Positions 44,512 to 55,104 are shown, counted from the first letter of the stretch. The stretch is 64,000 bases of DNA from Sandarakinorhabdus glacialis (GCF_014643455.1 NZ_BMJM01000002.1:62406-126405), one strand, 5' to 3'. The notes: generated from the sequence alone by a model not told the origin. Program-made: numbers and translations.

Positions 44512-45303
44512 TCAGCGTTGCCGAGATGGCGAGGCAAAAATCCAGTTCAGATAGGCGGCGAGGCGGATGCCGGCGCGTTCGAGAGCAAGGTCGAGTGTGG
44601 CCTTGTGCTCAAAGACATAGGCGTAGCCGAGATCCGGCGTGACCGGGTAGATGGTTTCACGCGCGGCGGCGCTTTCGGCGATCCAGACCTGCGGATCGGG
44701 GTTGCTCCAGGCGTCGAGGTTGTCCGGAGTCTGGCGGACGCGAAGAAAGTTCGCCCATTCGGTGTAGGAGAGCTTTTCGCGGTCGATGAAGGTCGAATCC
44801 CAGACCGTGTGAAGGTTGGTCGGATCGCCAAAAAAGCTGACCTTGACGTCATTGCCGCCCTTGTCGCCCGGGCGGCCGACGTGGAGGGGCTGATGGAGAT
44901 CGCCGACGATGTGAATGATGAAGCGCAAGGCGCGCTGGCGGTCGGCGAGCGAGGAAGCGGGATTGCGAACGACCGCTGTGAATTTGGCCAGCGCGGTAAC
45001 GGCATCGCCCTCGGACGGCGCACCGACTTCGGCGTAACTTTTGCCCGTCGGAACAGTAACATAGTGCAACGGAACCGATTGTTTCCAGAACGCTTCTGAG
45101 CTCGAGCGCATGAAGTCAGGCCAGGGCGCCGCTTCAGCCAAGCTTTCGGTCCCCAGGATGCGGGAGACGCCAGCTTGGGCGCGGGCATCGAGATGGTCTT
45201 GTGCAAGGGCCCCGACGATGCGGTGGCCTGTCAGGCCCCAGGCAAGCGCAGGGGCGGAAAGCGTGGCCGCGAGCAGGGTGACGATGGCAATTAGTCTGCG
45301 CAT
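44512..45303 (-). CDS. S1/P1-type zinc nuclease, exported
   Basis: A signal peptide (LIAIVTLLAATLSAPALA) leaves Trp as mature residue 1, the first zinc ligand of this family. Other ligands follow: TGHRI, PWPDFMR, PLHYVTV and the HIVGDLHQPLHVG cluster. The enzyme cuts single-stranded nucleic acids in the periplasm or outside. At 263 residues it is typical. Its stop is 14 bases from the end of map on the opposite strand. Confidence 0.9.
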   Translation of the reverse strand: MRRLIAIVTLLAATLSAPALAWGLTGHRIVGALAQDHLDARAQAGVSRILGTESLAEAAPWPDFMRSSSEAFWKQSVPLHYVTVPTGKSYAEVGAPSEGDAVTALAKFTAVVRNPASSLADRQRALRFIIHIVGDLHQPLHVGRPGDKGGNDVKVSFFGDPTNLHTVWDSTFIDREKLSYTEWANFLRVRQTPDNLDAWSNPDPQVWIAESAAARETIYPVTPDLGYAYVFEHKATLDLALERAGIRLAAYLNWIFASPSRQR

Positions 45304-45373
45304 GGCGCGGGGCTTTCAGAAGCAGCTTGGTCTCGGGCTCAGCCCGCGATCACAGTTTTGCCGCGATCAAATC

Positions 45374-45400
45374 GACGGCAGGGGCCACGCCCCTGCCGTC
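45374..45400 (-). terminator. Hairpin terminator after icd
   Basis: GACGGCAGGGGC-CAC-GCCCCTGCCGTC forms a perfect 12-base stem with a three-base loop. It lies 15 bases past the icd stop on the minus strand. The U tract is weak (ATTT), so efficiency is uncertain. Confidence 0.65.
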
Positions 45401-45415
45401 CGGCGTGCTGCCTGA

Positions 45416-46639
45416 CTAGATTCCGGCAGCAACCGCCTTGTCGAGATTGGCGCGGACTGCTTCGAAGAACTTCTCGGTAGTCATCCAGGCCTGGTCGGGT
45501 CCGATGAGCAGAGCAAGATCCTTCGTCATCGCGCCCGATTCGACGGTTTCGATGCAGACACGCTCGAGGGTTTCGGCGAAGGCCGTAACCTGCGGGGTAT
45601 TGTCGAGCTTGCCGCGATGCTTGAGGCCGCCGGTCCAGGCGAAGATCGAGGCAATCGGGTTGGTACTGGTCGGCTTGCCTTCCTGGTGCATGCGATAGTG
45701 GCGGGTAACGGTGCCATGCGCGGCTTCGGCCTCGACGGTGTTGCCGTCGGGAGTGAGCAGGATCGAGGTCATCAGGCCGAGCGAGCCGAAACCCTGAGCG
45801 ACCATGTCGGACTGGACGTCGCCGTCGTAGTTCTTGCACGCCCAGATGAAGTTGCCCGACCATTTCAGGGCCGAGGCAACAAGATCGTCGATAAGGCGAT
45901 GTTCATAGACGATGCCAAGTTTGCGATATTGCGCCTTGAAATCGTTATCGTATATTTCCTGAAACAGGTCCTTGAAGCGGCCGTCATAGGCTTTGAGGAT
46001 GGTGTTCTTGGTCGACAGATAGACCGGCCATTGGCGAGCGATGCCGTAATTGAGGCAGGCGCGGGCGAAATCGCGGATCGAATCGTCGAGGTTGTACATG
46101 CCCATGGCGACGCCGGAGCTGGGGAAATCGAAGACTTCGTGCTCGATGGTTTCCTCACCATCTTGCGAGACCCATTTCATCACCAGCTTGCCGGGGCCGG
46201 GGACGAGGAAATCGGTCGCACGATACTGGTCACCAAAGGCGTGGCGACCAATGACGATGGGGTCGGTCCAGCCCGGGATGAGGCGAGGGACGGACTTGAT
46301 GACGATCGGTTCGCGGAAGACGACGCCGCCGAGGATGTTGCGGATGGTGCCGTTTGGCGATTTCCACATGCGCTTGAGGCCGAATTCCTTCACCCGGGCT
46401 TCGTCCGGGGTGATGGTCGCACATTTGACGCCCACGCCGTGCTCGCGGATCGCGTTGGCGGCATGGACGGTAACCTTGTCATCGGTCTCGTCACGGTGCT
46501 CGATGCCCAGATCGAAATAGATCAGGTCGATATCGAGATAGGGCAGGATCAGCTGCTCGCGGATCCATTGCCAGATGATCCGGGTCATCTCGTCGCCGTC
46601 GAGCTCTACGACGGGATTCTGGACCTTGATTTTCGCCAT
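45416..46639 (-). CDS. icd: NADP-dependent isocitrate dehydrogenase, eukaryotic-type
   Basis: The TCA enzyme converts isocitrate to 2-oxoglutarate with NADP and Mg2+. The sequence has [19 protein letters not shown] at the start and [19 protein letters not shown], the isocitrate-binding Ser/Asn/Arg block, and [18 protein letters not shown] and [12 protein letters not shown] near the NADP site. This is the dimeric subfamily of mitochondria and many alphaproteobacteria. At 407 residues it is full length. A hairpin terminator follows. Confidence 0.95.
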   Translation of the reverse strand: MAKIKVQNPVVELDGDEMTRIIWQWIREQLILPYLDIDLIYFDLGIEHRDETDDKVTVHAANAIREHGVGVKCATITPDEARVKEFGLKRMWKSPNGTIRNILGGVVFREPIVIKSVPRLIPGWTDPIVIGRHAFGDQYRATDFLVPGPGKLVMKWVSQDGEETIEHEVFDFPSSGVAMGMYNLDDSIRDFARACLNYGIARQWPVYLSTKNTILKAYDGRFKDLFQEIYDNDFKAQYRKLGIVYEHRLIDDLVASALKWSGNFIWACKNYDGDVQSDMVAQGFGSLGLMTSILLTPDGNTVEAEAAHGTVTRHYRMHQEGKPTSTNPIASIFAWTGGLKHRGKLDNTPQVTAFAETLERVCIETVESGAMTKDLALLIGPDQAWMTTEKFFEAVRANLDKAVAAGI

Positions 46640-46741
46640 GGGTTCCTCGGGGAATAAGCTGCGGTTGCTGTGTAGCGAGGCTCTAGGGGCATGGTGGCCG
46701 GGGGGTCAAGAAAGGCGGCGATGAAACTGCCCGGTTGGGCC

Positions 46742-47287
46742 CTAACAGTTTTGCGGCAGCATGTCGGCGAGGGCCGCCAAGTCGGGCAGATTTTCGGCAA
46801 GGCGGGCGAGATCGGGCGGGGCGAACCCCTGGTCCGCGATGTGCTGCAGGAGAAAAAGCAGCGGCGCCCAATAATCGTTGGCGCCAAGCAGCCACACAGG
46901 CTTGTCGTGAATGCCGAGCTCGCGCCAGGTGATCGATTCAAACAGTTCGTCGAGGGTGCCGATGCTGCCGGGCAGGGCGAGGATGGCGTCGGCGCGCAGG
47001 TGCATGAGTGCCTTGCGCTCGTGCAGGGTGGTGACGACGTGCATTTCGGTGAGGCCGGCTTGCGCGATTTCGGCGGTCATCAAGGCTTCGGGGATGATCC
47101 CGACGACATTGCCCCCGCCGGCGAGGACGGCACGGGCGGTGATGCCCATGAGGCCAACGCCGCCGCCGCCATAGACGAGGGTGACGCCGCGCTGGGCGAG
47201 AAGGGCGCCGAGGTCGGCGGCGAGCGCCGCCTGGGCGGGATCATGACCGGCGCGCGAGCCGCAAAAGACGAGAAGGGAAGTGATCAT
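46742..47287 (-). CDS. LOG-family nucleoside monophosphate phosphoribohydrolase
   Basis: The TIGR00730/LOG family is shown by [11 protein letters not shown] at the N-terminus, [11 protein letters not shown], and [16 protein letters not shown], which is the family's PGGxGTxxE motif with Ser-Ile in place of Gly-Gly-like residues. Members cleave cytokinin-type or plain nucleoside 5'-monophosphates. The product is 181 residues. It is convergent to nothing and lies between icd and psd. Confidence 0.85.
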   Translation of the reverse strand: MITSLLVFCGSRAGHDPAQAALAADLGALLAQRGVTLVYGGGGVGLMGITARAVLAGGGNVVGIIPEALMTAEIAQAGLTEMHVVTTLHERKALMHLRADAILALPGSIGTLDELFESITWRELGIHDKPVWLLGANDYWAPLLFLLQHIADQGFAPPDLARLAENLPDLAALADMLPQNC

Positions 47288-47379
47288 GGCGTGCTGGTAG
47301 CGAAGGGCGCGGGCGATGTCAGCCGGGAAGCGTGCGCGAGAGTTTGCACCCGCTGTGCCAGCCCGCTAAAGCACCAGGC

Positions 47380-48153
47380 ATGAGCAGCGAAATTCCGACC
47401 GAAATCGAAACCGTTCCCGAGCGGCCACTTCCCATCGTGCCGGGTGAATCGGCGAAGTACAAGTTGCCGCCGATGCATCCCGAGGGGCGCAAGTTCGTGG
47501 GGATTGCCGGCGTGGCAGTGCTGGTGACGGGGTTCGTGCTCGGATGGAGTGCCATTGCCTGGCTGCTGGCCGGGCTGACGGTGTGGATCGCGGCGTTTTT
47601 CCGCGATCCGATCCGGGTGACGCCGCAGGAGGCCGGGATCATCGTGTCGCCGGCCGACGGGTTGGTCAGCCTGATCACCACCGTCGAGCCTCCGCGGCAA
47701 CTGGCTGGCGAAGGCGGGTTGCCGCCAGGGCCATGCACGCGGATCTCGGTTTTCATGAATGTCTTCGATGTGCATATCAATCGCTCTCCGATCGCGGGCG
47801 TCGTGACGCGGGTTGCCTATGTGCCGGGCAAGTTCCTCAACGCGGATCTCGACAAGGCCAGCGACGACAACGAGCGGCAATATTTCATTGTCGAGGATGC
47901 GGCGGGGACCAAGGTGGCGTTTACGCAGATCGCCGGCCTGGTGGCGCGGCGGATCATGCGCTTCGTCGAGGCGGGCGCGCGGCTGTCGGCGGGGGAGCGG
48001 TTCGGGCTGATCCGCTTCGGCAGCCGGGTCGATGTATTTCTGCCGGCGGGGTATGTGCCGGCCGTGATCGTGGGGCAGCGGGCCGTCGCCGGCGAGACGA
48101 TTCTGGCGCGTATCGGGGATCCTGAGCGGCCACCGCGCGGCATGGCGCAGTGA
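47380..48153 (+). CDS. psd: Phosphatidylserine decarboxylase proenzyme
   Basis: This enzyme makes phosphatidylethanolamine. Two membrane helices ([33 protein letters not shown]) are followed by the catalytic region with [17 protein letters not shown]. The self-cleavage site is in IRFGSRVD, where Ser215 would become the pyruvoyl group. The 257-residue length and short C-terminal chain fit the small psd type. GTG of pssA overlaps its TGA, so the two phospholipid genes are coupled. Confidence 0.93.
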   Translation: MSSEIPTEIETVPERPLPIVPGESAKYKLPPMHPEGRKFVGIAGVAVLVTGFVLGWSAIAWLLAGLTVWIAAFFRDPIRVTPQEAGIIVSPADGLVSLITTVEPPRQLAGEGGLPPGPCTRISVFMNVFDVHINRSPIAGVVTRVAYVPGKFLNADLDKASDDNERQYFIVEDAAGTKVAFTQIAGLVARRIMRFVEAGARLSAGERFGLIRFGSRVDVFLPAGYVPAVIVGQRAVAGETILARIGDPERPPRGMAQ

Positions 48154-48956
48154 CACTGCCTCGGGAGCCGCTTCGCGAACGGAAATTGCCGGGCGGGATA
48201 CCGCTGCGGGCGCTGATCCCGAATGCGGTGACGGTACTGGCGCTGTGCTTTGGCCTGACCGGGGTTCGCTTTGGAATTGCCGGTGAGTGGGAGAAGGCGG
48301 TCGGGGCGATCATCGTGGCCGCGGTGCTCGATGGTGTCGATGGACGGATTGCCCGATTATTGAAAGGTGACAGTCGTTTCGGGGCTGAACTTGATTCGCT
48401 GTCTGATGTGACGGCGTTCGGCGTGGCGCCGGCTTTGATCGTGTACCTGTGGTCGTTGCAATATTTGCCGGGCATCGGCTGGGTAATTGCGCTGTCCCAT
48501 GCGGTAACGTGCGCGCTCCGGTTGGCAAGGTTCAATGCGCAGATCGATTCGGCCGATCAACCGCACAAGCGGGCGGGTTATTTAACCGGGGTGCCGGCGC
48601 CGGTCGCGGCCGGCTTGACGCTTAGCCCGTTGTTCCTGACGTTCTGGCTCGAGCCGGCGCTGCTCGATGACATGCGGGTGCGGTATACGCTTGTCTCGGT
48701 GATGGTGCTCAGCACGGCATTCCTGATGGCGTCGAGCCTGCCGACCTATGGCTGGGGCGCGGTACGGTTACGGCGGTCGCAGCGGCTGCCGGCATTGGCA
48801 GGCATTGGTCTGTTTGCCGGGGCTTTGTTCTCGGCGCCGTGGATGACGTTGACCCTGGTCAGTGTCGCCTATGCGGTATCGGTCCCGTTCGCAGTGCGGA
48901 GCTATGCCCGGCTGAAGCGCCGCGAGGCCGCTGCTGGGCTTGCCGCGCCGAGTTGA
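48150..48956 (+). CDS. pssA: CDP-diacylglycerol-serine O-phosphatidyltransferase
   Basis: The enzyme makes phosphatidylserine, the substrate of psd encoded just upstream. The CDP-alcohol phosphotransferase motif is [16 protein letters not shown] followed by [10 protein letters not shown], with all Asp residues in place. Several membrane helices follow, and the product is 268 residues. The GTG start overlaps the psd stop (GTGA). Confidence 0.93.
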   Translation: MTLPREPLRERKLPGGIPLRALIPNAVTVLALCFGLTGVRFGIAGEWEKAVGAIIVAAVLDGVDGRIARLLKGDSRFGAELDSLSDVTAFGVAPALIVYLWSLQYLPGIGWVIALSHAVTCALRLARFNAQIDSADQPHKRAGYLTGVPAPVAAGLTLSPLFLTFWLEPALLDDMRVRYTLVSVMVLSTAFLMASSLPTYGWGAVRLRRSQRLPALAGIGLFAGALFSAPWMTLTLVSVAYAVSVPFAVRSYARLKRREAAAGLAAPS

Positions 48957-49078
48957 CCAAGCGGGCGACGGAATAGCGCGGCCGCCAAGTCGGGCGTACG
49001 CGCCGCCAGCATGGCCAAGACCGCTGCATAAACCGCAGCGAAAGCGATCATCGTCACAATTGTTGCGAGAAGCGTCAT
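48902..49078 (-). CDS. Possible small membrane protein overlapping the pssA end
   Basis: A 58-residue frame from ATG 49078 begins with one hydrophobic helix (LLATIVTMIAFAAVYAAVLAML) and a basic tail. It overlaps the last 55 bases of pssA on the other strand and lacks a strong ribosome site. A real small protein is possible. A chance frame in high-GC DNA is about equally likely. Confidence 0.35.
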   Translation of the reverse strand: MTLLATIVTMIAFAAVYAAVLAMLAARTPDLAAALFRRPLGQLGAASPAAASRRFSRA

Positions 49079-49181
49079 TGGCCTGTCCCCTTGTGCCACT
49101 TTCTATGTTCCTGTTCTGTTCTGTTGTCAACAAAGCAGCAAAGGGCCACAAGGGCGGTAACAATTTCTTGGGGAGATTTCG

Positions 49182-50837
49182 ATGAGCGCAACCTGGCAGC
49201 CGGGGATCGGGCAGGCCGGCAATATGCAGGATTGGCCGCTGCTGGTTTCAACGCTGGTCGATCATGCCGCGCGCAATCATGGCCGGCGCGAGGTCGTCAG
49301 CCTGACCTGCGAGGGTGGTGAGCATCGCAGCAACTGGAGCGAGATCCGCCATCGCGCCATGCAGGTCGCGTCGGCGTTACGGACGATGGGAATCTCGGTC
49401 GGTGATCGGGTCGCGACGCTGGCGTGGAATACGCATCGGCACGTTGAAAGCTGGTACGGCATTTCGGGGATGGGCGGGGTGGCGCACACCATAAATCCGC
49501 GGCTGTTCGACGACCAGATCGTCTACATCGCCAATCATGCTGAAGACCGGGTACTGTTTTTCGACCTGACGTTCGTGCCGCTGGTCGAGCGATTGGCACC
49601 GCGGTTGACGACAATCGAGCATTTCGTCCTGCTGACCGACCGGGCGCACATGCCGGTAGAAAGCCCGCTGGATTTGCTGTGCTACGAGGACCTCCTGGCG
49701 GCGGCACCGGCCGATGAGCCGTGGACGATCGTCGATGAGAAGGCGCCGGCGGGGCTTTGCTACACCAGCGGGACGACGGGCAATCCGAAGGGCGTGCAAT
49801 ACAGCCATCGGTCCAATGTCCTGCATGCGATGGCCGCTTGCATGACCGACACGTTCGGCATTGGGGCGCAATCCGCGGTGCTGCCGATCGCCCCGATGTA
49901 TCACGCCAACGCCTGGAGCATTCCGTACACGGCGGCGGCTTGCGGCGCCAAGCTGGTGATGGGCGGGCCGCATTTTGACGCGCCGACATTGCAGAAGCTG
50001 ATCATCGACGAAGATGTCGACTTGGCACTGGCGGTGCCGACGATCTGGCTGGGCATGCTCCAGCATCTGGAGAAGCATGGTGGCGGCTTGGGCAAATTGG
50101 AGCGGACGTGCATCGGCGGGTCGGCGGTGCCGCGCAGCATGATCGAGGCGTTCGACAAGCAGGGCGTGCGCGTCATGCAACTGTGGGGAATGACCGAAAT
50201 GTCGCCGTTGGGGACGGTTGGAACAGCATTGCCCGAAGTTGCGGCAATGGGTTACGACGAACAGGTCGGGTATCGAGTGAAGCAGGGCCGGGGCATTTAC
50301 GGCGTCGAGATGAAGATCGTCGGTGATGATGGGGCAGAATTGGCACGCGATGGGCGAGCCTTTGGGCGATTGCTGGTGCGTGGGCCCTGGATCGTCGGCA
50401 GCTATTTCAAGGGTGATGGCGGCAACGTTCTCAATGCCGAAGGCTGGTTCGATACGGGCGACGTCGCGACGCTGTGCCCGCTGGGGTATATGCAGATCGT
50501 CGACCGATCGAAGGACGTGATTAAATCGGGGGGTGAATGGATCAGTTCGATCGATCTCGAAAATGCTGCCGTCGGCGCGCCTGGCGTGGCCGAGGCCGCG
50601 GTGATCGGGGTGCCGCATCCGAAGTGGGATGAGCGGCCGCTTTTGCTGGTGCGTGAGAAAGAGGGTGCAACTGTCTCGAAACAGGGTGTTCTCGATTATC
50701 TGGATGGGAAGATTGCGAAATGGTGGATGCCGGATGAAGTGCTTGTGGTGACGGATTTGCCGCATACGGCGACGGGGAAGTTGCTGAAGACGGAATTGCG
50801 GGAGCGGTACAAGGATTTCAAGTTCCCGGGAATTTAG
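49182..50837 (+). CDS. Long-chain acyl-CoA synthetase-type AMP-forming ligase
   Basis: The AMP-binding motif [12 protein letters not shown] is near residue 193, with [22 protein letters not shown] and the Lys motif TATGKLLK near the C-terminus, in usual order. These enzymes activate fatty or other carboxylic acids to acyl-CoA in the cytosol. ATG 49182 follows GGGGAG. At 551 residues it is typical. The chain-length preference cannot be read. A palindromic repeat lies between it and the next gene. Confidence 0.9.
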   Translation: MSATWQPGIGQAGNMQDWPLLVSTLVDHAARNHGRREVVSLTCEGGEHRSNWSEIRHRAMQVASALRTMGISVGDRVATLAWNTHRHVESWYGISGMGGVAHTINPRLFDDQIVYIANHAEDRVLFFDLTFVPLVERLAPRLTTIEHFVLLTDRAHMPVESPLDLLCYEDLLAAAPADEPWTIVDEKAPAGLCYTSGTTGNPKGVQYSHRSNVLHAMAACMTDTFGIGAQSAVLPIAPMYHANAWSIPYTAAACGAKLVMGGPHFDAPTLQKLIIDEDVDLALAVPTIWLGMLQHLEKHGGGLGKLERTCIGGSAVPRSMIEAFDKQGVRVMQLWGMTEMSPLGTVGTALPEVAAMGYDEQVGYRVKQGRGIYGVEMKIVGDDGAELARDGRAFGRLLVRGPWIVGSYFKGDGGNVLNAEGWFDTGDVATLCPLGYMQIVDRSKDVIKSGGEWISSIDLENAAVGAPGVAEAAVIGVPHPKWDERPLLLVREKEGATVSKQGVLDYLDGKIAKWWMPDEVLVVTDLPHTATGKLLKTELRERYKDFKFPGI

Positions 50838-50875
50838 GTGGATTTGGGGTGCTCGGGATGGTTCCCTGTGGCAGC

Positions 50876-50913
50876 GGGCGGGAGATGGGCCCCGGCCTTC
50901 GCCGGGGTGACGG
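50876..50913. repeat. Dispersed palindromic repeat, family 1 (reverse orientation)
   Basis: This copy is on the other strand: GGGAGATGGG precedes CCCCGGC-CTTC-GCCGGGG and then GTGACGG. It sits in the 92-base gap between two convergent genes, the acyl-CoA synthetase and the radical SAM gene, and could serve as a bidirectional terminator. Confidence 0.85.
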
Positions 50914-50929
50914 TCAAAAGAGCTGTGGC

Positions 50930-52018
50930 TTAGAATAGGGTTAGCTGGTCGGTTGGGGGGCGGAAGAGGGTGGAGTCGAGGTTCATTCGCGCGTTGGTGA
51001 GGCCGTGGCGGGCGATGGCTTTTTCGAACCGTTGGCGCATCAGCGCGGCATAGGGGCCCTGGCCGCGGAAACGGGTGTGGAAATCGGGATCGTTGTCGCG
51101 GCCGCCGCGCATTTCGGTGATGTGGGACATGACGCGGGCGGCGCGGTCCGGATGGTAAGCGGCGAGCCAGTCGCGGAATAACGGGGCGACTTCGTTTGGT
51201 AACCTGACGGGCAAGGTGAAGGCGCCGATGGCCCCAGCCTCGGCCCCGGCGGCGACAATGGCTTCGGTCTCATGGTCGGTGATGGCAGGGATGACCGGAG
51301 AGATCGAAATCCAGACCGGGATACCGGCGGCGGAGAGCTTGCGGATGGCGGCCAGGCGCCGGTGCGGGGCGGGGGCGCGGGGTTCGAGGCTGCGCGCTGT
51401 GGCGGGGTCGAGCGAAGTGACCGAGATCATCACCGCGGCGAGGCGGTCGGCCGCCATGGCGGCGAGCAGGTCGATGTCGCGGGTGACTCGGTCGGACTTG
51501 GTGGTGATGGTGACCGGGTGGCGGCAGTCGGCGAGAAGTTCGAGCAAGCTGCGGGTGATGCGCCAGTCGCGCTCGATGGGTTGGTAGGGATCAGTGTTGG
51601 TGCCCATTGCCAATGGCTTGCAGACATATCCTCGCTTGCAGAGTTCGGTCTTGAGGAGCGCGGCAGCGTTTGGCTTGGCGAACAGCTTGCTTTCGAAATC
51701 GAGGCCCGGCGAGAGATTGTGAAAGGCGTGGGTCGGACGGGCGAAGCAATAAATGCAGCCATGCTCGCAGCCTCGATAGGCGTTGACCGAGCGATCGAAG
51801 GCGATGTCGGGGGAGGTGTTGCGGGTCAGGATCGTCTTGGGATGCTCGACGGTGACAGTCGTGCGCAGCGGCGGCGCGCCATCGTCGACGATCTCGCAGT
51901 CGTCGCGCCAGTCGTTGTCGATGACGCGGCCGCGGTCGTCGAATCGGCTGGACAGCGTGTTTTGGGTGGCGCCGCGGCCGGGGCGGGGTGGCGTTAGGGG
52001 CATGGTGCTGGCTAGCAT
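50930..52018 (-). CDS. PA0069-family radical SAM protein
   Basis: The radical-SAM iron-sulphur motif is CEHGCIYC (CxxxCxxC), followed by AMGTNTDPYQPIERDW and TITTKSDRVTRD. This matches the PA0069-type branch related to DNA photolyase-like and SplB enzymes; the reaction is unknown. The start is ATG 52018 or 52003. The product is 362 residues. It is divergent from the DUF2855 gene at 52112. Confidence 0.85.
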   Translation of the reverse strand: MLASTMPLTPPRPGRGATQNTLSSRFDDRGRVIDNDWRDDCEIVDDGAPPLRTTVTVEHPKTILTRNTSPDIAFDRSVNAYRGCEHGCIYCFARPTHAFHNLSPGLDFESKLFAKPNAAALLKTELCKRGYVCKPLAMGTNTDPYQPIERDWRITRSLLELLADCRHPVTITTKSDRVTRDIDLLAAMAADRLAAVMISVTSLDPATARSLEPRAPAPHRRLAAIRKLSAAGIPVWISISPVIPAITDHETEAIVAAGAEAGAIGAFTLPVRLPNEVAPLFRDWLAAYHPDRAARVMSHITEMRGGRDNDPDFHTRFRGQGPYAALMRQRFEKAIARHGLTNARMNLDSTLFRPPTDQLTLF

Positions 52019-52111
52019 GTCTAACGGAACAAAGATAGAACAAAGCCGGTTGGAATTGACGGCGTGCGGGAAGCGCGCGATGCGGTGGTGGTGGCTGGGG
52101 AGTTCGCGGTA

Positions 52112-53146
52112 ATGATAACCGAATTGCACGTGCGGCGGGATGATCTCGGTGTGATCGCGGCAATCGATCGCAGCGCGGTTATCGAGGACGGCGAGGCGTT
52201 GTTTCGGATCGAGCGGTTTGCCCTCACCGCCAACAATATGACTTATGCGGCGCACGGCGTGGACATGGGGTATTGGGGCTTTTTTCCGGCGCCGGCGGGG
52301 TTTGGCATCGTGCCGGTCTGGGGTTTTGCGGTGGTCGCCGAAAGCCGCGCCGAGGGCGTCGCGGTTGGAGAGCGGTTCTACGGGTATTGGCCGATGGCGA
52401 GCCATGCGGTGCTGTTGCCGGGCAAGGTCAGCGCGCGCGGATTCAGTGATGTGGGGGCGCACCGGCTGGCATTGCCGCCCGTCTATAACAATTATGTGCC
52501 GGCGAGCGATGCTTATGGGCCGGAGACGGTGCAGGCGCTGTTTCGGCCGCTCTATACGACGTCGTTCGTCCTCGATGTGATGCTGGCGGATAGTCTGGCA
52601 CAGACTTTGGTACTGACGTCGGCCTCGTCGAAGACGGCGTTGGGGTTGGCGCAGGCGGCCAAGGGTCGCCAACGCGTGATCGGGCTGACGTCGGCGGCAA
52701 ACCGGGCGTTTGTCGAAGCGACGGGCTATTACGATAACGTGGTCGAATATAGTGATGTAGCGGATTTGGCGGGCGACGGGCCGGTGGCGCTGGTCGATTT
52801 TTCGGGGAATGGCGCGGTTCGGCATGCGGTGCATGTGGCGCTGGGGGAGCGGTTGATCGAGAGCCATGTGGTGGGCGATACGCATTGGGACATGGCCAAT
52901 TCCAATGATTTGCCGGGCGTTGCCGCGAAGATGTTTTTTGCGCCGACGGTGATCGTCGAGCGGGTCAAGGAATGGGGTCCGGCGGGTTTCGAGGCGCGGC
53001 TGGCGGCAGCCTGGGGGCGGTTTATTGCTTCGACGGGGTGGGTGGAGATCATCGAGGCTGACGGTGCCGAGGCGGTTGCAGGGCATTGGCGAGGGCTCGC
53101 GGCCGGGCGGATCGATCCGGCCGAGGGGCTGGTACTGACCGTGTGA
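52112..53146 (+). CDS. DUF2855 family protein
   Basis: ATG 52112 follows GGGGAG; a GTG at 52064 would add 16 residues. The protein is 344 residues with a Rossmann-like core, e.g. VLTSASSKTALGLAQAAKG and GLTSAANRAFVEATGYYDNV, like an alcohol dehydrogenase without the zinc site. DUF2855 members are uncharacterised. The stop overlaps the GTG of the next membrane protein (GTGTGA). Confidence 0.82.
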   Translation: MITELHVRRDDLGVIAAIDRSAVIEDGEALFRIERFALTANNMTYAAHGVDMGYWGFFPAPAGFGIVPVWGFAVVAESRAEGVAVGERFYGYWPMASHAVLLPGKVSARGFSDVGAHRLALPPVYNNYVPASDAYGPETVQALFRPLYTTSFVLDVMLADSLAQTLVLTSASSKTALGLAQAAKGRQRVIGLTSAANRAFVEATGYYDNVVEYSDVADLAGDGPVALVDFSGNGAVRHAVHVALGERLIESHVVGDTHWDMANSNDLPGVAAKMFFAPTVIVERVKEWGPAGFEARLAAAWGRFIASTGWVEIIEADGAEAVAGHWRGLAAGRIDPAEGLVLTV

Positions 53147-54837
53147 TCATCGGCGGGATTTTGCGCTGGATCGGCAGGCATCTAATCCTGTTCGTGCTGC
53201 TGTTGGCGGCGTTGACAGCAGCGGCGTGGGTCGACTCGTCGGCGGATGGCGGGATGCAGGCGCGGGCCCAAAGGCTCGAGGGTGCGGAACGCGAGCTGCG
53301 CGGTTTTGTCGACGCCCGGCGCGGCCAGGCGGTTACGGCGGTGACGGCGGCCGACCTTGGATCGCAGGCGGCGGTGGCGCGGCGACTGGGGGCGGCGCGG
53401 GGCGAACTGGCGGCGCTGGGGAGTGCTCGGCCGGGAGCACTCGACATGATGAAGTCGCTGCAGGGGGTGATTGTACAGGTGGTCGAGCGGGACTTGAACC
53501 GCGCGGTCCTTCAGCAGGAGATCGCGTTTCTCGAGGCGTTGGGACGCAATCTGGCGGATCGCGGGGCGGCGTTGCAGCAGCGGGCGGGGTATGACGCGCG
53601 GATCGCGGCGCAGGAGCGGCGGATTGCCGAGCTGGCGGTGAGCTATGCGGCGGATGGGGAGCGGTTGCAGGTGCTGAAGTCGCGGTCGGTGCTCGATCGC
53701 TATGCGGTCGACATGGGCGGGGTGACCAATTTACCTGAATTCTATGCCGAGCGGCGGGCCGAGAATTTAAAGCTGCGCGGTGCGGCGATCGGCAGCCGCG
53801 ATGCCCTGATCGCGCAGCGGCGGATGGTGCACGACGTCGAGGCATTGGCGACGCCGGTGGTGGCGATCGACGCGCTTGAGGGAGTGATGGCGCCGTTGAC
53901 GCGGGTTTCCGCGGACCAGCGGGCGAAGCTCGAGGCGACTTTGCAGGGCGAGGCGCGGCGCTGGTACCAGAAGCTGGGAATCGACAAGGTGTTGCGGCCA
54001 GCATTGTGGGCGTTGGCGGGGATCATCCTGTTGCCGTTGGCGATCCGGACGTTGTTCTATTGGGTGCTGGCACCACTCGCTTCGCTGCAGAAGCCGATCA
54101 GGTTGCTGGAGCGCGCCGCGCCGATTGCACCGCCGTTGGGGCGGTCCGCAGTGTCGAAGCCGGTGGTGCTGGCGCCGGGCGAGGAGTTGCTGGTCAAACA
54201 GGGGTTCGTCCAGACGATTTCGCACGGCGGCAGCAAGGATACACGGTTGCTGCTCGATTATCGGTATCCGGTTTCGAGCTTGGCTTCGGGGCTGGCGTTC
54301 CTGACGCGGGTGCGGGCTGGCTCGCCAGGTGATGTGACGACGGTTTCGGCGACGCGGGATGCCTTTGCCGAGGTGGTGATGCTGGCATTGCCCGAGGGCG
54401 GGGCGGCCGTGTTGCAGCCGCGGGCGCTGGTCGGGGTGGTACAGGCAGTGGCCCGGCCGATGCGGATTACCAGCCATTGGCGGCTGGGGACGCTCAACGC
54501 CTGGCTGACGTGGCAATTGCGGTTCCTGGTGTTTCATGGCCCGGCGCAGGTGATCTTGAAAGGCGGGCGCGGGGTCCGGATCGAGCTTGCACGGGGTGGT
54601 CGCAGTATCGGGCACGACCAGTTGATCGGGTTTTCGGCGGGGTTGGCGTATTCGACGGGGCGGACCGAGACGTTCCTGCCGTATCTGTTCGGGCAGGAGC
54701 CTTTGCTGAAGGACCGGGTGGCGGCGGGCGAGGGGCTGTTGATTGCCGAGGAGGCGCCGATGGCGGGGCGGCGGGGCGGTGTCTCGCGCGGTCTGGAGGG
54801 AGTGGTGGATGCGGCTCTGAAGGTTTTCGGGATTTGA
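53143..54837 (+). CDS. Membrane protein of unknown function with coiled-coil and TRAP/AIM24-like end
   Basis: The GTG start overlaps the DUF2855 stop. A membrane helix (LILFVLLLAALTAAAW) is followed by a long charged alpha-helical part with heptad-like repeats (VARRLGAARGELAALG), a second helix (ALWALAGIILLPLAIRTLFYW) near residue 290, and a beta-rich end (GFVQTISHGGSKDTRLLL and PRALVGVVQAV). The end hints at the AIM24/TRAP-like beta fold, but that is a guess. The 564-residue family is not recognised. The last 267 bases before the MFS gene hold no gene. Confidence 0.65.
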   Translation: MIIGGILRWIGRHLILFVLLLAALTAAAWVDSSADGGMQARAQRLEGAERELRGFVDARRGQAVTAVTAADLGSQAAVARRLGAARGELAALGSARPGALDMMKSLQGVIVQVVERDLNRAVLQQEIAFLEALGRNLADRGAALQQRAGYDARIAAQERRIAELAVSYAADGERLQVLKSRSVLDRYAVDMGGVTNLPEFYAERRAENLKLRGAAIGSRDALIAQRRMVHDVEALATPVVAIDALEGVMAPLTRVSADQRAKLEATLQGEARRWYQKLGIDKVLRPALWALAGIILLPLAIRTLFYWVLAPLASLQKPIRLLERAAPIAPPLGRSAVSKPVVLAPGEELLVKQGFVQTISHGGSKDTRLLLDYRYPVSSLASGLAFLTRVRAGSPGDVTTVSATRDAFAEVVMLALPEGGAAVLQPRALVGVVQAVARPMRITSHWRLGTLNAWLTWQLRFLVFHGPAQVILKGGRGVRIELARGGRSIGHDQLIGFSAGLAYSTGRTETFLPYLFGQEPLLKDRVAAGEGLLIAEEAPMAGRRGGVSRGLEGVVDAALKVFGI

Positions 54838-54950
54838 GATTAGTTTGGGATTACAGTGCTGAATTATTAATGGTGTGCGGACATTTTCCGCATTTTCCGT
54901 TTTCGGCGGTTTTTGTCTGGGGCAGTAGGAAGCAAGAAACCCGCCCCCGA

Positions 54951-54974
54951 CCCCTCTCTTGAAGAAGGGAGGGG
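54951..54974. repeat. Palindromic repeat, CTCTC/GGGAG type
   Basis: CCCCTCTCTT-GAAG-AAGGGAGGGG is a 10-base stem with one mismatch. It lies in the 267-base gap before the MFS gene, which otherwise shows nothing that I can assign. It belongs to the same broad family as the in-frame block at 36826-36960. Confidence 0.6.
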
Positions 54975-55104
54975 GGAAGAAAGAATAGACAGTTTCAAAG
55001 AGCGGAAATAGTTGCACGAGAATGGCTGTTGTTAGCCGAAACAGGTCGTGTAGGACAGCAGGAACAGGTTTTGAGACCGAGCGGCGGGGAGAGGGTGGTT
55101 GGCA

